Made by a program: the position numbers and the translations under genes. Shown in pieces: positions 33,201 through 41,073 of a stretch of DNA of 64,000 nt (the stretch's first letter is position 1; every line of letters begins with the position of its first letter). The DNA lies in NCBI RefSeq assembly GCF_024494685.1, contig NZ_JANHDM010000001.1, positions 124,001 to 188,000 of the forward strand, read 5' to 3'. The stretch comes from Halorubrum rubrum (GTDB lineage Archaea > Halobacteriota > Halobacteria > Halobacteriales > Haloferacaceae). The notes below the pieces were generated by a model, which was not told the origin of the DNA, did not search any database, and saw only the letters and a program-made list of their open reading frames with translations.

Positions 33201-35746
33201 GACCACTGCTGGCCGTCGCCGAAGTCGTCGCGGACGGCTGCAGCCGTAAGCCCCGCCGCGCTGCTGCCCTTCCCCGAGGTGTAGACCGATCGGGGCGCGA
33301 TGTTTTCTACATACGAAATCATCTGGGAGTTGTGTGAGATGATCCCGTTCGAGACGTAGTTGTGCGTGCCCGTTACCTCGAGATCGTACACCCAGTCGTC
33401 CTCGGATTCGACCCGTTCGATCGACTCGATTCGATCCCATCGAACGTCTCCGTCGACGAATTGACGCAGTGCGGCAAGGTCACGCGCGGTAGAGCCGCCG
33501 TCCGCTCTAGCAAGCACCTTGGCTTCGGAGCCGTTCGAGGATCGACATGCGTCCTCGAACGCATCGGTGATCCGACGAAGCGCGGTCCGACTCGGGTTTC
33601 GATTTCCGGCTTCGTAGTGTCGGAACGTGCTCCGCGGGACGCCGCATTCGTACTGCGTCAGCCCGAGCGACTCACGTAACCGGCGAAGGGTCGGACCGAC
33701 GCCGGGGACCACGTCCACGTTCGTGTTCTGATCCGTTTGGAGGTGTTCCTCCGCTGCGGTCCGTTTCCGATCGGTGATGAATCCGATCTCGGTAACGTAT
33801 CGATCGAACTGTGACCCGCTGATACGGAGACGGTGACTGCCGTTGTGCCGCTCGTGTATTTGGGTAGTTATCCCGTGCTGAAGCAGGAGAGAACGAACAC
33901 CCGTGAGCAACTCCTCGCTCATCGACGCGACGGTTATCTCGCGTTGTGAGGTCGAGACGTGACCTTCTCCCTCGACAAATCCTTTGACGAATGCTGCCGT
34001 GATAGCCTCAGAGGTGCCGAAGATACTCTGAGGAACTCGCCTTCCTGACGAGTTTTCGAGTATAGTCTCGTCGATCCCTTCGAGGAAGCTGACGAACTCT
34101 CCCGCGGAGCAGAGCAATTCGCGTGCGCTCTTCCCGTCGTGTGGTTTTCGGATGGTGAATTCGAGTCCGAGGTTTGCGAGCGTGTTGCCGGCGTCGTCGA
34201 GGATTGACTCGTCGTTGTTCGTGATCGAAACGAAGCCGGAGTGGTCGTCACGTTTCTCCACGTATCCCTCCGCTACGACGTATCCAATGAGACGAGCTAG
34301 CGCCGTAGTCCACTGCGTCGGAGGGTCGAGACGAACCGCGTTGTACGACCGTGCCCTACGGAAGTCGACGTCAAGCGTGTCATCGGCGTCGAGGTCGAGT
34401 CGGCCGGGAGCCGCCACGAACTCGCCCGCGTCCAGATCGTCGGCCACCACCGGAGTGAACCGTGCGTTGCGCTGGACGAACAAGGGGTGAGACGGCGTCA
34501 CTTCGATCCTCCGTCCCGACGCGGTTTCTATCCGATACATCGTTTCGGGGGCTTCTCGCTTCCAGACCTTCGTCGCTCGCGACCGTGCGATCGATCCCTC
34601 CTGCTGGAGGGCAGGAACCTCGAAGTCGACGTCGTCCCAAACGCCGTCATCTACTTCCTTGGGATCGTCGAGGTTCTCCTCGACGAGTTCCCTTATTTGA
34701 CGTTCTCGACCGTCTCCGAGCGTGATACGCGTGTCTCCGTGAACACACTTTCCAGTTCCCGGATCCCCGATAAGGAGCATGTGGAGGTCGCCGCGGATCC
34801 GCGAGCCGTCGGGGAGGTGTTTGGTGACGCCGGAGAAGAGCTGGAGGATCATCGCGAGCTTCTCCTCCTCGTAGCCGTAGATGGCGGGCGCGATGGAGTC
34901 GACCATCGCGTCGTAGATGTCGTCGCGGTTCGAGAGCTCGATGATCTCCCGGCGGTCCGCGTCGGTGATGTCCATGTCCTCGAACTCCTCGTCCTCGATG
35001 GCGATGGAGACGCCGTCCATGTAGAGATCGAAGATGGCGGACTTCTCGTTGCCCTGCTCGACCTGCTCGATGTGGAGGACGCCGACGCAGGTGACGTGGT
35101 CGCCGGGGCTCACCTTGCCGGTGATGTCGTCGACGATGTCGACGTCGAGCGACTGAGGCGTCTCGCCGCCGCGGAGCCCCTCGGGCGACTCCTGGATCCG
35201 GAGCTTCTGGGAGTCGATGAACTCCGACTGGTCGAAGTTGACGCGGAAGGGGCCCTGCCGTTCACACCCCTGACACTCGTGGGGCTCCTGGAAGCCGCCG
35301 TCGCTCTGTGGGATGTACGTCATCGTCCCGCAGCGCTGGCACTCGAAGGCCGCCTCCGTCACCTTCGGGCGGACGTCGGTCGCCTTGCGGACGATCCCTT
35401 GAACCGAGACGAGCTTGCCGATGTGGTCGTCGTGGACCCGGATCCCGCGAATGTCGATGTTCTCGGGCAGGTTCCGGAGCCGGACGTGCGCGCGACCGAG
35501 GCTGACGTCCGCGGGGAGGTCGTACAGCCGCAGCGCCTCCTCGGCGTACTCGCGCATCTGGTCGGGCTTCGTGAGGAAGTCCTCGGCGAGGTCGCGGTCG
35601 AACTGGAAGAGGTCGTCGTACTCGACGTACAGCGAGCGCTGTTCGTTGGGGTACTTCTGTGCGAGGGTGCCGATCTCCTCGCGGTAGTAGTTACGGTAGA
35701 ACTGAATGAACCGCTCCGTGAGGTCCTGATTCCCGGCCTGAGCCAT
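30272..35746 (-). CDS. mcm: MCM replicative helicase interrupted by two inteins
   Basis: Precursor of 1824 aa from ATG 35746 (MAQAGNQDLTERFIQF). The mature protein after splicing is about 700 aa, the normal haloarchaeal MCM length. Features: N-terminal domain with a zinc site (ECQRCGTMTYIP; ECQGCERQGPF), AAA+ core with Walker A GDPGTGK, Walker B region AAVDELDKMD, and sensor/arginine-finger region SRFDLIFTVTDQPD, then a C-terminal winged helix (LKNIKGLIADIETEYEEGAP...). Intein 1 splits Walker A just after GTGK and intein 2 sits just after DELDKMD, so no helicase activity is possible before splicing. It is the first gene of a leftward operon with four small conserved genes. Confidence 0.95.
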   Translation of the reverse strand: MAQAGNQDLTERFIQFYRNYYREEIGTLAQKYPNEQRSLYVEYDDLFQFDRDLAEDFLTKPDQMREYAEEALRLYDLPADVSLGRAHVRLRNLPENIDIRGIRVHDDHIGKLVSVQGIVRKATDVRPKVTEAAFECQRCGTMTYIPQSDGGFQEPHECQGCERQGPFRVNFDQSEFIDSQKLRIQESPEGLRGGETPQSLDVDIVDDITGKVSPGDHVTCVGVLHIEQVEQGNEKSAIFDLYMDGVSIAIEDEEFEDMDITDADRREIIELSNRDDIYDAMVDSIAPAIYGYEEEKLAMILQLFSGVTKHLPDGSRIRGDLHMLLIGDPGTGKCVHGDTRITLGDGRERQIRELVEENLDDPKEVDDGVWDDVDFEVPALQQEGSIARSRATKVWKREAPETMYRIETASGRRIEVTPSHPLFVQRNARFTPVVADDLDAGEFVAAPGRLDLDADDTLDVDFRRARSYNAVRLDPPTQWTTALARLIGYVVAEGYVEKRDDHSGFVSITNNDESILDDAGNTLANLGLEFTIRKPHDGKSARELLCSAGEFVSFLEGIDETILENSSGRRVPQSIFGTSEAITAAFVKGFVEGEGHVSTSQREITVASMSEELLTGVRSLLLQHGITTQIHERHNGSHRLRISGSQFDRYVTEIGFITDRKRTAAEEHLQTDQNTNVDVVPGVGPTLRRLRESLGLTQYECGVPRSTFRHYEAGNRNPSRTALRRITDAFEDACRSSNGSEAKVLARADGGSTARDLAALRQFVDGDVRWDRIESIERVESEDDWVYDLEVTGTHNYVSNGIISHNSQMISYVENIAPRSVYTSGKGSSAAGLTAAAVRDDFGDGQQWSLEAGALVLADKGIAAVDELDKMDCVTGDTLVSLADGRVERIDELAREAAEDGDIEELSNGRHIRDVDLDVWTMDEDGKLVERPVSAVHEYDAPSELTRVTMETGESLTATADHPFFVLDDGERVEREAAALDDGDWVYVPREVPTKAADGAGAATMAGDTGSVEPLDHESVDGDGIDASMASVLGYLSGDGNVFYDRDEGVYGVRFTNTDDELLDDFERAARAAFDAEPVRPPSEKRDGGVETVRITGKAHADAVLDAGMNLGRYDEKCFPTLVSTGSRAAKAAFVRALADSEGHVDESAGNVRIASASRDLLRGTRNLLRQFGVSSQLQHRERDGRRDVYYLTVTDADSLAAFRRFVGFTATRKAEALDRVVDSADGDRTILDVIPDVGDALVRARDSLRLHQRECGLNAVTYHDFESGAANVSLHRARRVLAAFEDRRETAAEDRRRLDEEPTWEALADLRWRYHVSQSELADGTASSQQQISRAWGECDEVRRTVIERLREVLTEVAETDLEDLREFVRGDVKWRRVESVETVPPESTEHRGEVLRQRLADVIEGPIETVEERARELLDRGPVGETRTELSAALDAYGVSQADVALRLDVSQATVSRWLSGAVETDRLAELREAVAAEVDAVKPELRSILTRIEDGRRPKVYDLTVEETHNFVANGLVVHNSSDRSAMHEGLEQQKISVSKAGINATLKARCSLLGAANPKYGRFDQYEPIGEQIDLEPALISRFDLIFTVTDQPDPEHDSRLAKHIIKTNYAGELNTQREELATSEFTSDQVAEVTQEVAPAIDAELLRKYVAHAKRSCYPTMTEEAKELIEEFYVDLRAKGADEDAPVPVTARKLEALVRLSEASARVRLSDTVEREDADRATDIVESCLQDIGVDPETGQFDADVVETGTSKSQRDRIKNIKGLIADIETEYEEGAPVDEVLDRAGEIGMDPGKAEGEIEKLRTKGEVYEPQQGHLRTT
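31178..33130 (-). other. MCM intein 2 (Walker B site), 651 aa
   Basis: Starts with Cys (33130) after DELDKMD and ends VVHN before Ser-Ser-Asp. Block A is CVTGDTLVSLADG, block B TADHPFF. LAGLIDADG motifs are SVLGYLSGDGNVF and AAFVRALADSEGHV. It is about 180 aa longer than intein 1 because it has three extra HTH-like segments: around residues 1250-1290 of the long frame, 1311-1345, and 1435-1470 (ALRLDVSQATVSRWLSG). The last lies within the splicing domain, between the DVKWRRVESVE strand and the final VYDLTVEETHNFV block. Confidence 0.93.
33329..34747 (-). other. MCM intein 1 (Walker A site), 473 aa
   Basis: Begins at Cys (codon 34747-34745) directly after GDPGTGK and ends SHN followed by Ser, so splicing uses Cys1, the HN pair and Ser+1. 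Block A is CVHGDTRITLGDG, block B TPSHPLF. It contains a LAGLIDADG endonuclease (RLIGYVVAEGYV and AAFVKGFVEGEGHV; both acidic residues kept) and, after it, an extra HTH unit (SLGLTQYECGVPRSTFRHYE). Ending blocks VYDLEVTGTHNYV and ISHN are intact, so splicing is expected to work. Confidence 0.95.
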
Positions 35747-35844
35747 TACGGCAGCCATTCGTCGGCATCACGTATGAACCTCATGCTCGGGGCGGAGGTG
35801 GTCCGGCTTGCCGATCGCTCGCTGCCCCGTCCACGGCGTCGTCC

Positions 35845-36207
35845 TCACGCCTTCGTCACGAACGTCGCGTCCGCGGAGGTCCGCCCCTCGTTGAACGAGA
35901 GCACCTTCGCGCGGATCACGTCGCCCTTTCCGATATCGTTCGGGACGTCCTCCGTGAAGACGACGAACCCCTCGACCTTGCCGACGGCGACCTCGCTCCC
36001 GGAGTGGTGATCGGTGAGCTCCGTCACGCCGAACTCGTAGGTCTCGCCGATCTCGACCGGTGGATCGCGCTCCTGGGCCGCCTCGTGAGCCCGCTCGGAC
36101 TCGCGCGCCTCCGAGGAGGAGCCGCGAACGCGGGTGACGACGGCTAGCAGGACGAGCAGAACGACCGCGGCGGCCGCGGCGACGACGAGCGGTGAGCCGG
36201 GTATCAT
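35845..36207 (-). CDS. Membrane-anchored TRAM-domain protein
   Basis: 120 aa from ATG 36207 (MIPGSPLVVAAAAAVVLLVLLAVVTRV). One N-terminal TM helix, a short charged linker, then a TRAM domain from about residue 50 (IGETYEFGVTELTDHHSGSEVAVGKVEGFVVFTEDVPNDIGKGDVIRAKVLSFNEGRTSADATFV). TRAM is an OB-like RNA-binding beta-barrel; small TRAM proteins act as RNA chaperones in archaea. Anchoring a TRAM domain to the membrane is less usual and could hold RNA or ribosomes there. It is divergent from the helicase gene. Confidence 0.85.
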   Translation of the reverse strand: MIPGSPLVVAAAAAVVLLVLLAVVTRVRGSSSEARESERAHEAAQERDPPVEIGETYEFGVTELTDHHSGSEVAVGKVEGFVVFTEDVPNDIGKGDVIRAKVLSFNEGRTSADATFVTKA

Positions 36208-36367
36208 ACCTCCCCGTCCACCCGCGATCACCTAAACGGCCAGGGTCCGGACCGACCCTCGGGGAGACCCGTCCGCATGAGAAACGCCTTTGCCCTCGAA
36301 GCCCCCCTCTGGGAGTGATGCGAACCAGCCTCGGTTTCGGAGGGACTCCCCACGGGCGTGGTACCGA

Positions 36368-38710
36368 ATGAAGGTCGCGGACGCGGTGCCGGAGTTCGCC
36401 GACGCCTTCGGGTTCGAGGAGTTCAACCGGATGCAACGCGAGGCGCTTCCGGGGATCGTCGAGACCGACCACAACGTCGTCGCGTCCGCGCCGACCGCCT
36501 CGGGGAAGACGGCGCTCGCCGAGCTCGCGATCTGTAAGACCCTCGCCGCGGGAGGGACGGCGCTGTTCATCGCGCCGCTGCGGGCGCTCACGAACGAGAA
36601 GGAGAGCGAGTGGGAGCGGTTCGAGGAGCTGGGGTACTCCGTGTACGTCGTCTCCGGCGAGCGCGACCTCAACCCCCGGCGGGCCGAGCGCGCCGACGTG
36701 CTCGTGACGACGCCCGAGAAGGCCGACAGCGCGACCCGCAAACACGACTCGGCGCGGTACAGCTTCATCACCGACGTCGACTGCGTCGTCATCGACGAGG
36801 TCCACCTTCTCGACTCGGAGAAGCGCGGCGCGGTGCTCGAGGTCACCGTCTCGCGGCTCCGTCGGCTCCAGGACCCGCGCGTCGTCGCGCTCTCGGCGAC
36901 GATGCCGAACGTCGACGACGTCGCCGAGTGGCTCGACGCGCCGCCGGAGACCACCTACTCCTTCGGCGACGAGTACCGCCCGGTCGACCTCGAGACCGGC
37001 GTCAAGACGTACAGCCACGGGTCGAACGCGTTCGCCGACAAGTACCGCCGGCTCTACCGCGCGATCGACCTGGCCGAGCCGCACGTCCGCGAGGACGGGC
37101 AGGCGCTGGTGTTCGTCTCCTCGCGACAGGACACGGTCCAAGCCGCGAAGAAGGCGCGCGACGAGATCACGGAGCGTGACGTCCCGATCGACTCGCGGGG
37201 CGACTACGACTTCCACAACGCGGCGACGGAGCTCTCGAACGACACCCTGCGGCAGTCAGTCCTCGACGGCGTCGGCTTCCACCACGCCGGGCTCTCGAAG
37301 GGCGACCGCGACCGCGTCGAGGCGTGGTTCAAGGAGGGGAAGATCAAGCTGCTCTTCTCGACGTCCACGCTCGCGTGGGGCGTGAACCTCCCGGCGCGCT
37401 GCGTCGTGATCCGCGACACGAAGTACCACGACCCGCTGGAGGGCGAGACCGACATCTCGCCGCTCGACGTGCTCCAGATGCTCGGGCGTGCCGGCCGGCC
37501 CGGCTACGACGACGTGGGGTACGGCTGGGTGGTGTGTGACCGCGCGGACGCCGACAAGTACCGCACGCTCCTCCGGGACGGCAAGGAGATCGAGTCGCGG
37601 CTCGCGGCGGAGCTCGAGTCCCACCTCAACGCCGAGGTCGCGATGGGGACGATCCGCGGGCTCGAGGACGTGATGGAGTGGCTGGAGACGACGTTCTACT
37701 ACGTCCGCGCGCGCTCGGAGCCGGAGGCGTACGACTTCGCGACCCTCCGCGACCGCGTGCGCGACACCCTCGACTCGCTGGTCGAGGAGGGGTTCGTCGC
37801 GGCCGCCGACGACCTCGGAGTCGAGCCGACGACGCTCGGCCGGCTCGCCTCGAAGTACTACATGCGCCTCGAGACCGCCCGACAGTTCCGCGACCTCGCC
37901 GGGCGCGACCGGCTCACCGTCGACGCGGTCCTGGAGACGGTCGCCGCCGCCGGCGAGTTCGACTCGGTCTCGGCGCGCTCCTCCGAGTCCGACGCGGTCG
38001 ACCGGATCCTCGAGGGTCACGACACCGACCTCGAGGACGGCCACCGGAAGGTGTTCGCCATCCTGCTGGCGGGGATGGCCGACTCGACGCCGTCGGACCT
38101 CCGCTCGGACGCGTGGGTGATCCGTCAGAACGCCCTGCGGCTGCTCGCCGCGCTCTCGGAGTTCCTCGACCGCTTCTCGGGCCCGCGGGCGGCCAATCTC
38201 GCCTGCCGGATCGAGGCGCGAGTCGAACACGGCGTCTCGCGCGAGGCGGTCGCGCTCACCGCGATCGACGGCGTCGGCTCCGGGCGCGCCGAGCGACTCG
38301 CGAACGCCGGGCTCACGTCGCCGGCCGCGGTCGTCGACGCCGGGGTCGACGGGCTTTCCAACGCCGGGATGAGCGACTCCGTCGCCGAGCGGATCGTCGC
38401 GGCCGCCCGCGAGTGCCCGCGGATCGAGGTCGACTGGGGTGCGTTCCCCGAGACCATCGCCGTCGGCGAGAACGAGATCCGCGAGGTCGCGGTCTCGACC
38501 GCGGGCGGCGGCGCGCGCGTCGGGATCCGCGTCACCGTCAACGACGTGGAGATGACCGAGACCGCGACGTACCTCGACGGGGAGACGACGACCCCGGTCG
38601 GCGTGTTCGGCCCGCCGGACGCCGACGAGCTGGAGTTCGTCGTCGAGGTGGTCTTCCCCGACCTGCCGCTGATGCCCGTGCGCGCGAGTCGAACCGTTCG
38701 GGTGGAGTAG
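36368..38710 (+). CDS. Hel308/Ski2-like DEAD/DEAH helicase
   Basis: 780 aa from ATG 36368 (MKVADAVPEFADAFGF); a 26-codon upstream extension is basic and unlikely. Motifs in order: Q-like FNRMQREALP, Walker A SAPTASGKT, PLRALTNEK (Ia), DVLVTTPEKAD, Walker B DEVHLL (II), ALSATMPN (III), then RecA2 with VFVSSRQDT, STSTLAWGVNLPARCVVI and QMLGRAGRPGYD (VI). A winged helix, ratchet and Sec63-like C-terminus follow, with a helix-hairpin-helix (TAIDGVGSGRAERLANAGL). This is the Ski2/Brr2/Hel308 superfamily, acting on forked DNA or RNA. It has no domain for exact assignment to Hel308 proper. Confidence 0.85.
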   Translation: MKVADAVPEFADAFGFEEFNRMQREALPGIVETDHNVVASAPTASGKTALAELAICKTLAAGGTALFIAPLRALTNEKESEWERFEELGYSVYVVSGERDLNPRRAERADVLVTTPEKADSATRKHDSARYSFITDVDCVVIDEVHLLDSEKRGAVLEVTVSRLRRLQDPRVVALSATMPNVDDVAEWLDAPPETTYSFGDEYRPVDLETGVKTYSHGSNAFADKYRRLYRAIDLAEPHVREDGQALVFVSSRQDTVQAAKKARDEITERDVPIDSRGDYDFHNAATELSNDTLRQSVLDGVGFHHAGLSKGDRDRVEAWFKEGKIKLLFSTSTLAWGVNLPARCVVIRDTKYHDPLEGETDISPLDVLQMLGRAGRPGYDDVGYGWVVCDRADADKYRTLLRDGKEIESRLAAELESHLNAEVAMGTIRGLEDVMEWLETTFYYVRARSEPEAYDFATLRDRVRDTLDSLVEEGFVAAADDLGVEPTTLGRLASKYYMRLETARQFRDLAGRDRLTVDAVLETVAAAGEFDSVSARSSESDAVDRILEGHDTDLEDGHRKVFAILLAGMADSTPSDLRSDAWVIRQNALRLLAALSEFLDRFSGPRAANLACRIEARVEHGVSREAVALTAIDGVGSGRAERLANAGLTSPAAVVDAGVDGLSNAGMSDSVAERIVAAARECPRIEVDWGAFPETIAVGENEIREVAVSTAGGGARVGIRVTVNDVEMTETATYLDGETTTPVGVFGPPDADELEFVVEVVFPDLPLMPVRASRTVRVE

Positions 38711-38730
38711 GGAACGAGTGCGGTGCGGTC

Positions 38731-38956
38731 GGCGCGCCTCCGAGTGCCCGATAGGGCACGAGGAGTCCGCGAGGGACGCCACGAGCGGAGCGAATGGCGA
38801 GGCTGAGGAGGCGTGAGGTGCGGTTGCGGTGCTGTACGGGGCGGGACTCAAAGGGGCAGCCGCGAGGACGAAGCACGGCGACGGAAGCACCGCAGCGAGC
38901 AATGCGAGCGAGGAGCGCACCGAGCCGCGCGAGTCCTCGCGGCTGCCCCTTTGATG
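38731..38956 (+). repeat. Structured intergenic repeat, copy C
   Basis: Hairpin gtgccc-gata-gggcac (38744-38759), family core gaggctgaggaggcgtgagg from 38799, and a perfect 20-bp inverted repeat aaaggggcagccgcgaggac (38850-38869) with gtcctcgcggctgccccttt (38933-38952) enclosing about 63 nt. It lies right after the helicase stop, on the same strand, so it will be transcribed as its 3' region and could act as terminator or RNA element. Confidence 0.75.
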
Positions 38957-39020
38957 GTGTCTTCCGTAGTCGTGTTCATCGCATCAGCACCAACAGATGA
39001 TTGATCGGCTAGAACTTTCG

Positions 39021-39066
39021 CGGAGTGGATCTCGAGTCCGCCGCCGTTTCTGGACTCGGCTACCCG
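39021..39066 (-). pseudogene. Partial, diverged tRNA-Leu 5' half
   Basis: On the minus strand this reads like the D-arm, anticodon arm and variable-arm start of the complete tRNA-Leu at 39143-39226: the stretch gaaacggcggcggactc is identical, while the anticodon-loop A becomes G (CTCGAGA) and the stem has mismatches. The acceptor 5' part is changed and the 3' half is absent, replaced by unrelated sequence. It cannot form a tRNA and is a relic of duplication or of an integration/excision event in the anticodon arm. Confidence 0.6.
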
Positions 39067-39142
39067 TACCTAGTGAGTTTAGTGAAGCGGAGTTTTTGCG
39101 AGGGAAGAACGCTCCGAGAGCGCCCTTCCGCACTGTTGCCAG

Positions 39143-39226
39143 TGCGAGGGGAGGGATTTGAACCCACGGACCTCTACAGGAGCGGATCTTGAGTCCGCCG
39201 CCGTTTCCGGGCTTGGCTACCCTCGC
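39143..39226 (-). tRNA. tRNA-Leu (anticodon CAA)
   Basis: Minus-strand transcript of 84 nt. Acceptor stem GCGAGGG/CCCTCGC with discriminator A, D-arm AGCC...GGAAACGGC, anticodon stem GCGGA/TCCGC with loop CTCAAGA giving CAA, a long variable arm (TCCTGTAGAGGTCC region) as expected for a class II tRNA, and T-loop TTCAAAT. No intron in the anticodon loop and no encoded CCA. Confidence 0.95.
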
Positions 39227-39256
39227 ACGCACTCGTGGACTCGACGCCGCAGCCCT

Positions 39257-40423
39257 TTATCCCGTCGGTTCCGCGCCGACCAGCCGCGCCTCGAACCCGC
39301 CCGCCCGCGACTCGCCGACCTCCAGCGTCCAACCGTGGGCGGCCGCGACGCGCTCGACGATCGCGAGCCCGATCCCGGTCCCACCGTCCTTCGAGACCCC
39401 GAACTCGGTCACCTCGTCGCAGGCGTCCTCGGGGAGACCCGGACCGTCGTCGGCGACGTACACGCCGCGGTCGTCGACGCCGATCCGGACCGTCGGAGCC
39501 TCCCCCGCGTGTTCGAAGGCGTTCGCGAGCAGGTTCCCGAGCGCCCGTCGGAGGAGGGTCGGATCCGCGAGCACCGGTCCCGCGTTTTCCACGACGAGGG
39601 TCGCGTCGGCCGGCGGATCGCCGAAGTTTCCGGATTCCCAGCAATCGCGCGCGAGGTCGTCCAGATCGACCGTGGTCTCGGCGACGTCTATCGCCGCCGG
39701 CTCGCGCGCCAACACCAGCGCGTCGTCGATCAGCGCCCCGATCCGGTCGAGCGCCTCCTCGGCGGAATCCAACCGCTCCACTTCGCCGGTCTCGCGGGCC
39801 AGGTCGACGTACCCCTTCGCGACCGAGAGCGGGTTCCGCAGGTCGTGTGAGAGGAACCCGGAGAGGCGCTCGAGCCGCTCGTTGAGCCGCTCGAGTTCGC
39901 GCTCGCGCTCGACGCGATCCGTGACGTCGCGGATGACCCCGACGACGCCGACGACCGGGGCGTCGGATGCGTTCGACGTATCGGCGTCGTCGGAGCGTTC
40001 CCCGATCGCGACCCGATCGAGGTCGTCGGGCGTCAGCGGCGTGAGCCGCGTCTCCGTGGTCACCGACGACCCGTCGCCGAGCGTCGTCGTCAGCTGGATC
40101 CGCTCCTCGCGGGAGTCGCCCGCGAGGACGCGCTCGACCGCCTCTCGGTACCGGTCGCCCTCGCGTTCGTCCCAGTAGCCCGCCTCGACGAGCCGCTCCG
40201 GGTGTTTCGCGAGGAGGAGGTCGTCGTCGAAGCCCGTCACCTCCCGGAGGCGGTCGTTGGCGAACACGCGAACCCGGTCGGCGTCGAGCACGTACGCCCC
40301 GTCGCGGGTGGCGTCGACGACCGCGGCCGCGTACCGGGCTCGCTCGTCGTTTCGGGCCCGGTCGTGGCCCCGAACTCGTTCGTCCGCCGAGACCCCCTCG
40401 TCCGGGGTCCCCTCGTCGTCCAT
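39257..40423 (-). CDS. PAS-domain sensor histidine kinase (soluble)
   Basis: 388 aa. One PAS domain at residues about 30-170 (DATRDGAYVLDADRVRVFANDRLREVTGFDDD; GVIRDVTDRVERERELERL), then the HisKA dimerisation helix with the phospho-acceptor H193 in FLSHDLRNPLS. The HATPase region follows: N box LLRRALGNLLANAFEHAG, G1 VADDGPGLPED, G2 GGTGIGLAIV. It has no transmembrane segment, as is common in haloarchaea. No response regulator is adjacent. It ends close to tRNA-Leu. Confidence 0.92.
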   Translation of the reverse strand: MDDEGTPDEGVSADERVRGHDRARNDERARYAAAVVDATRDGAYVLDADRVRVFANDRLREVTGFDDDLLLAKHPERLVEAGYWDEREGDRYREAVERVLAGDSREERIQLTTTLGDGSSVTTETRLTPLTPDDLDRVAIGERSDDADTSNASDAPVVGVVGVIRDVTDRVERERELERLNERLERLSGFLSHDLRNPLSVAKGYVDLARETGEVERLDSAEEALDRIGALIDDALVLAREPAAIDVAETTVDLDDLARDCWESGNFGDPPADATLVVENAGPVLADPTLLRRALGNLLANAFEHAGEAPTVRIGVDDRGVYVADDGPGLPEDACDEVTEFGVSKDGGTGIGLAIVERVAAAHGWTLEVGESRAGGFEARLVGAEPTG

Positions 40424-40503
40424 GGACCGAACACGGAGGCGAACGGTAAGTGTACGGCGATGTCCGCGAAACGGTTAGGTCGCTGGCGACGCGACGGGGC
40501 GGC

Positions 40504-40998
40504 ATGGACGACCACACTCGGGATCCGGGGGTCGCCCCGCCGATCTCGGGCGAGCCCGCCGGCTGGCGGCGCGACCGGACCGCGTCGAACGGGTGGGAAC
40601 ACGGGACGCTCCGGCGCGCGGTGGTCCACGGCGTCCGGCTGTACAACGACGGCGCGTACCACGAGTCACACGACTGCTTCGAGTGCGAGTGGTACAACTA
40701 CGGGCGCGGCACCACGGAGAGCGCGTTCCTCCACGGGATGGTCCAGGTCGCCGCCGGCGCGTACAAGCGCGTCGACTTCGGGAGCGACGCGGGCATGCGG
40801 AGCCTCTTCGAGACCGCGCTCCAGTACCTCCGCGGCGTCCCGGCCGACTACTACGGGGTCGACGTCGACGACGTGCGCGCCACGCTCGCGGCCGCGCTCG
40901 AGGACCCGACCGCGATCGACGGCTGGCGGATCGAACTCGACGGTGATCGCCCGACTGCCGGCCCGGACAGCTACGGGTACGCCGAGAAGTTCGACTGA
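40504..40998 (+). CDS. DUF309 family protein
   Basis: 164 aa from ATG 40504. The DUF309 signature is clear: a helix with [44 protein letters not shown], with the conserved H-E-x-x-E metal-like pattern. The family is widespread in bacteria and archaea and may be a metal-dependent hydrolase fold; function not known. It is divergent from the histidine kinase (80 bp between starts). Confidence 0.88.
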   Translation: MDDHTRDPGVAPPISGEPAGWRRDRTASNGWEHGTLRRAVVHGVRLYNDGAYHESHDCFECEWYNYGRGTTESAFLHGMVQVAAGAYKRVDFGSDAGMRSLFETALQYLRGVPADYYGVDVDDVRATLAAALEDPTAIDGWRIELDGDRPTAGPDSYGYAEKFD

Positions 40999-41073
40999 GC
41001 GGGGAGGGCCGGAACGGAACGTCCCGCCCCGACGACCGGTTTATCCCGTCGGAGCGCGGAAGGGGGTACAACG

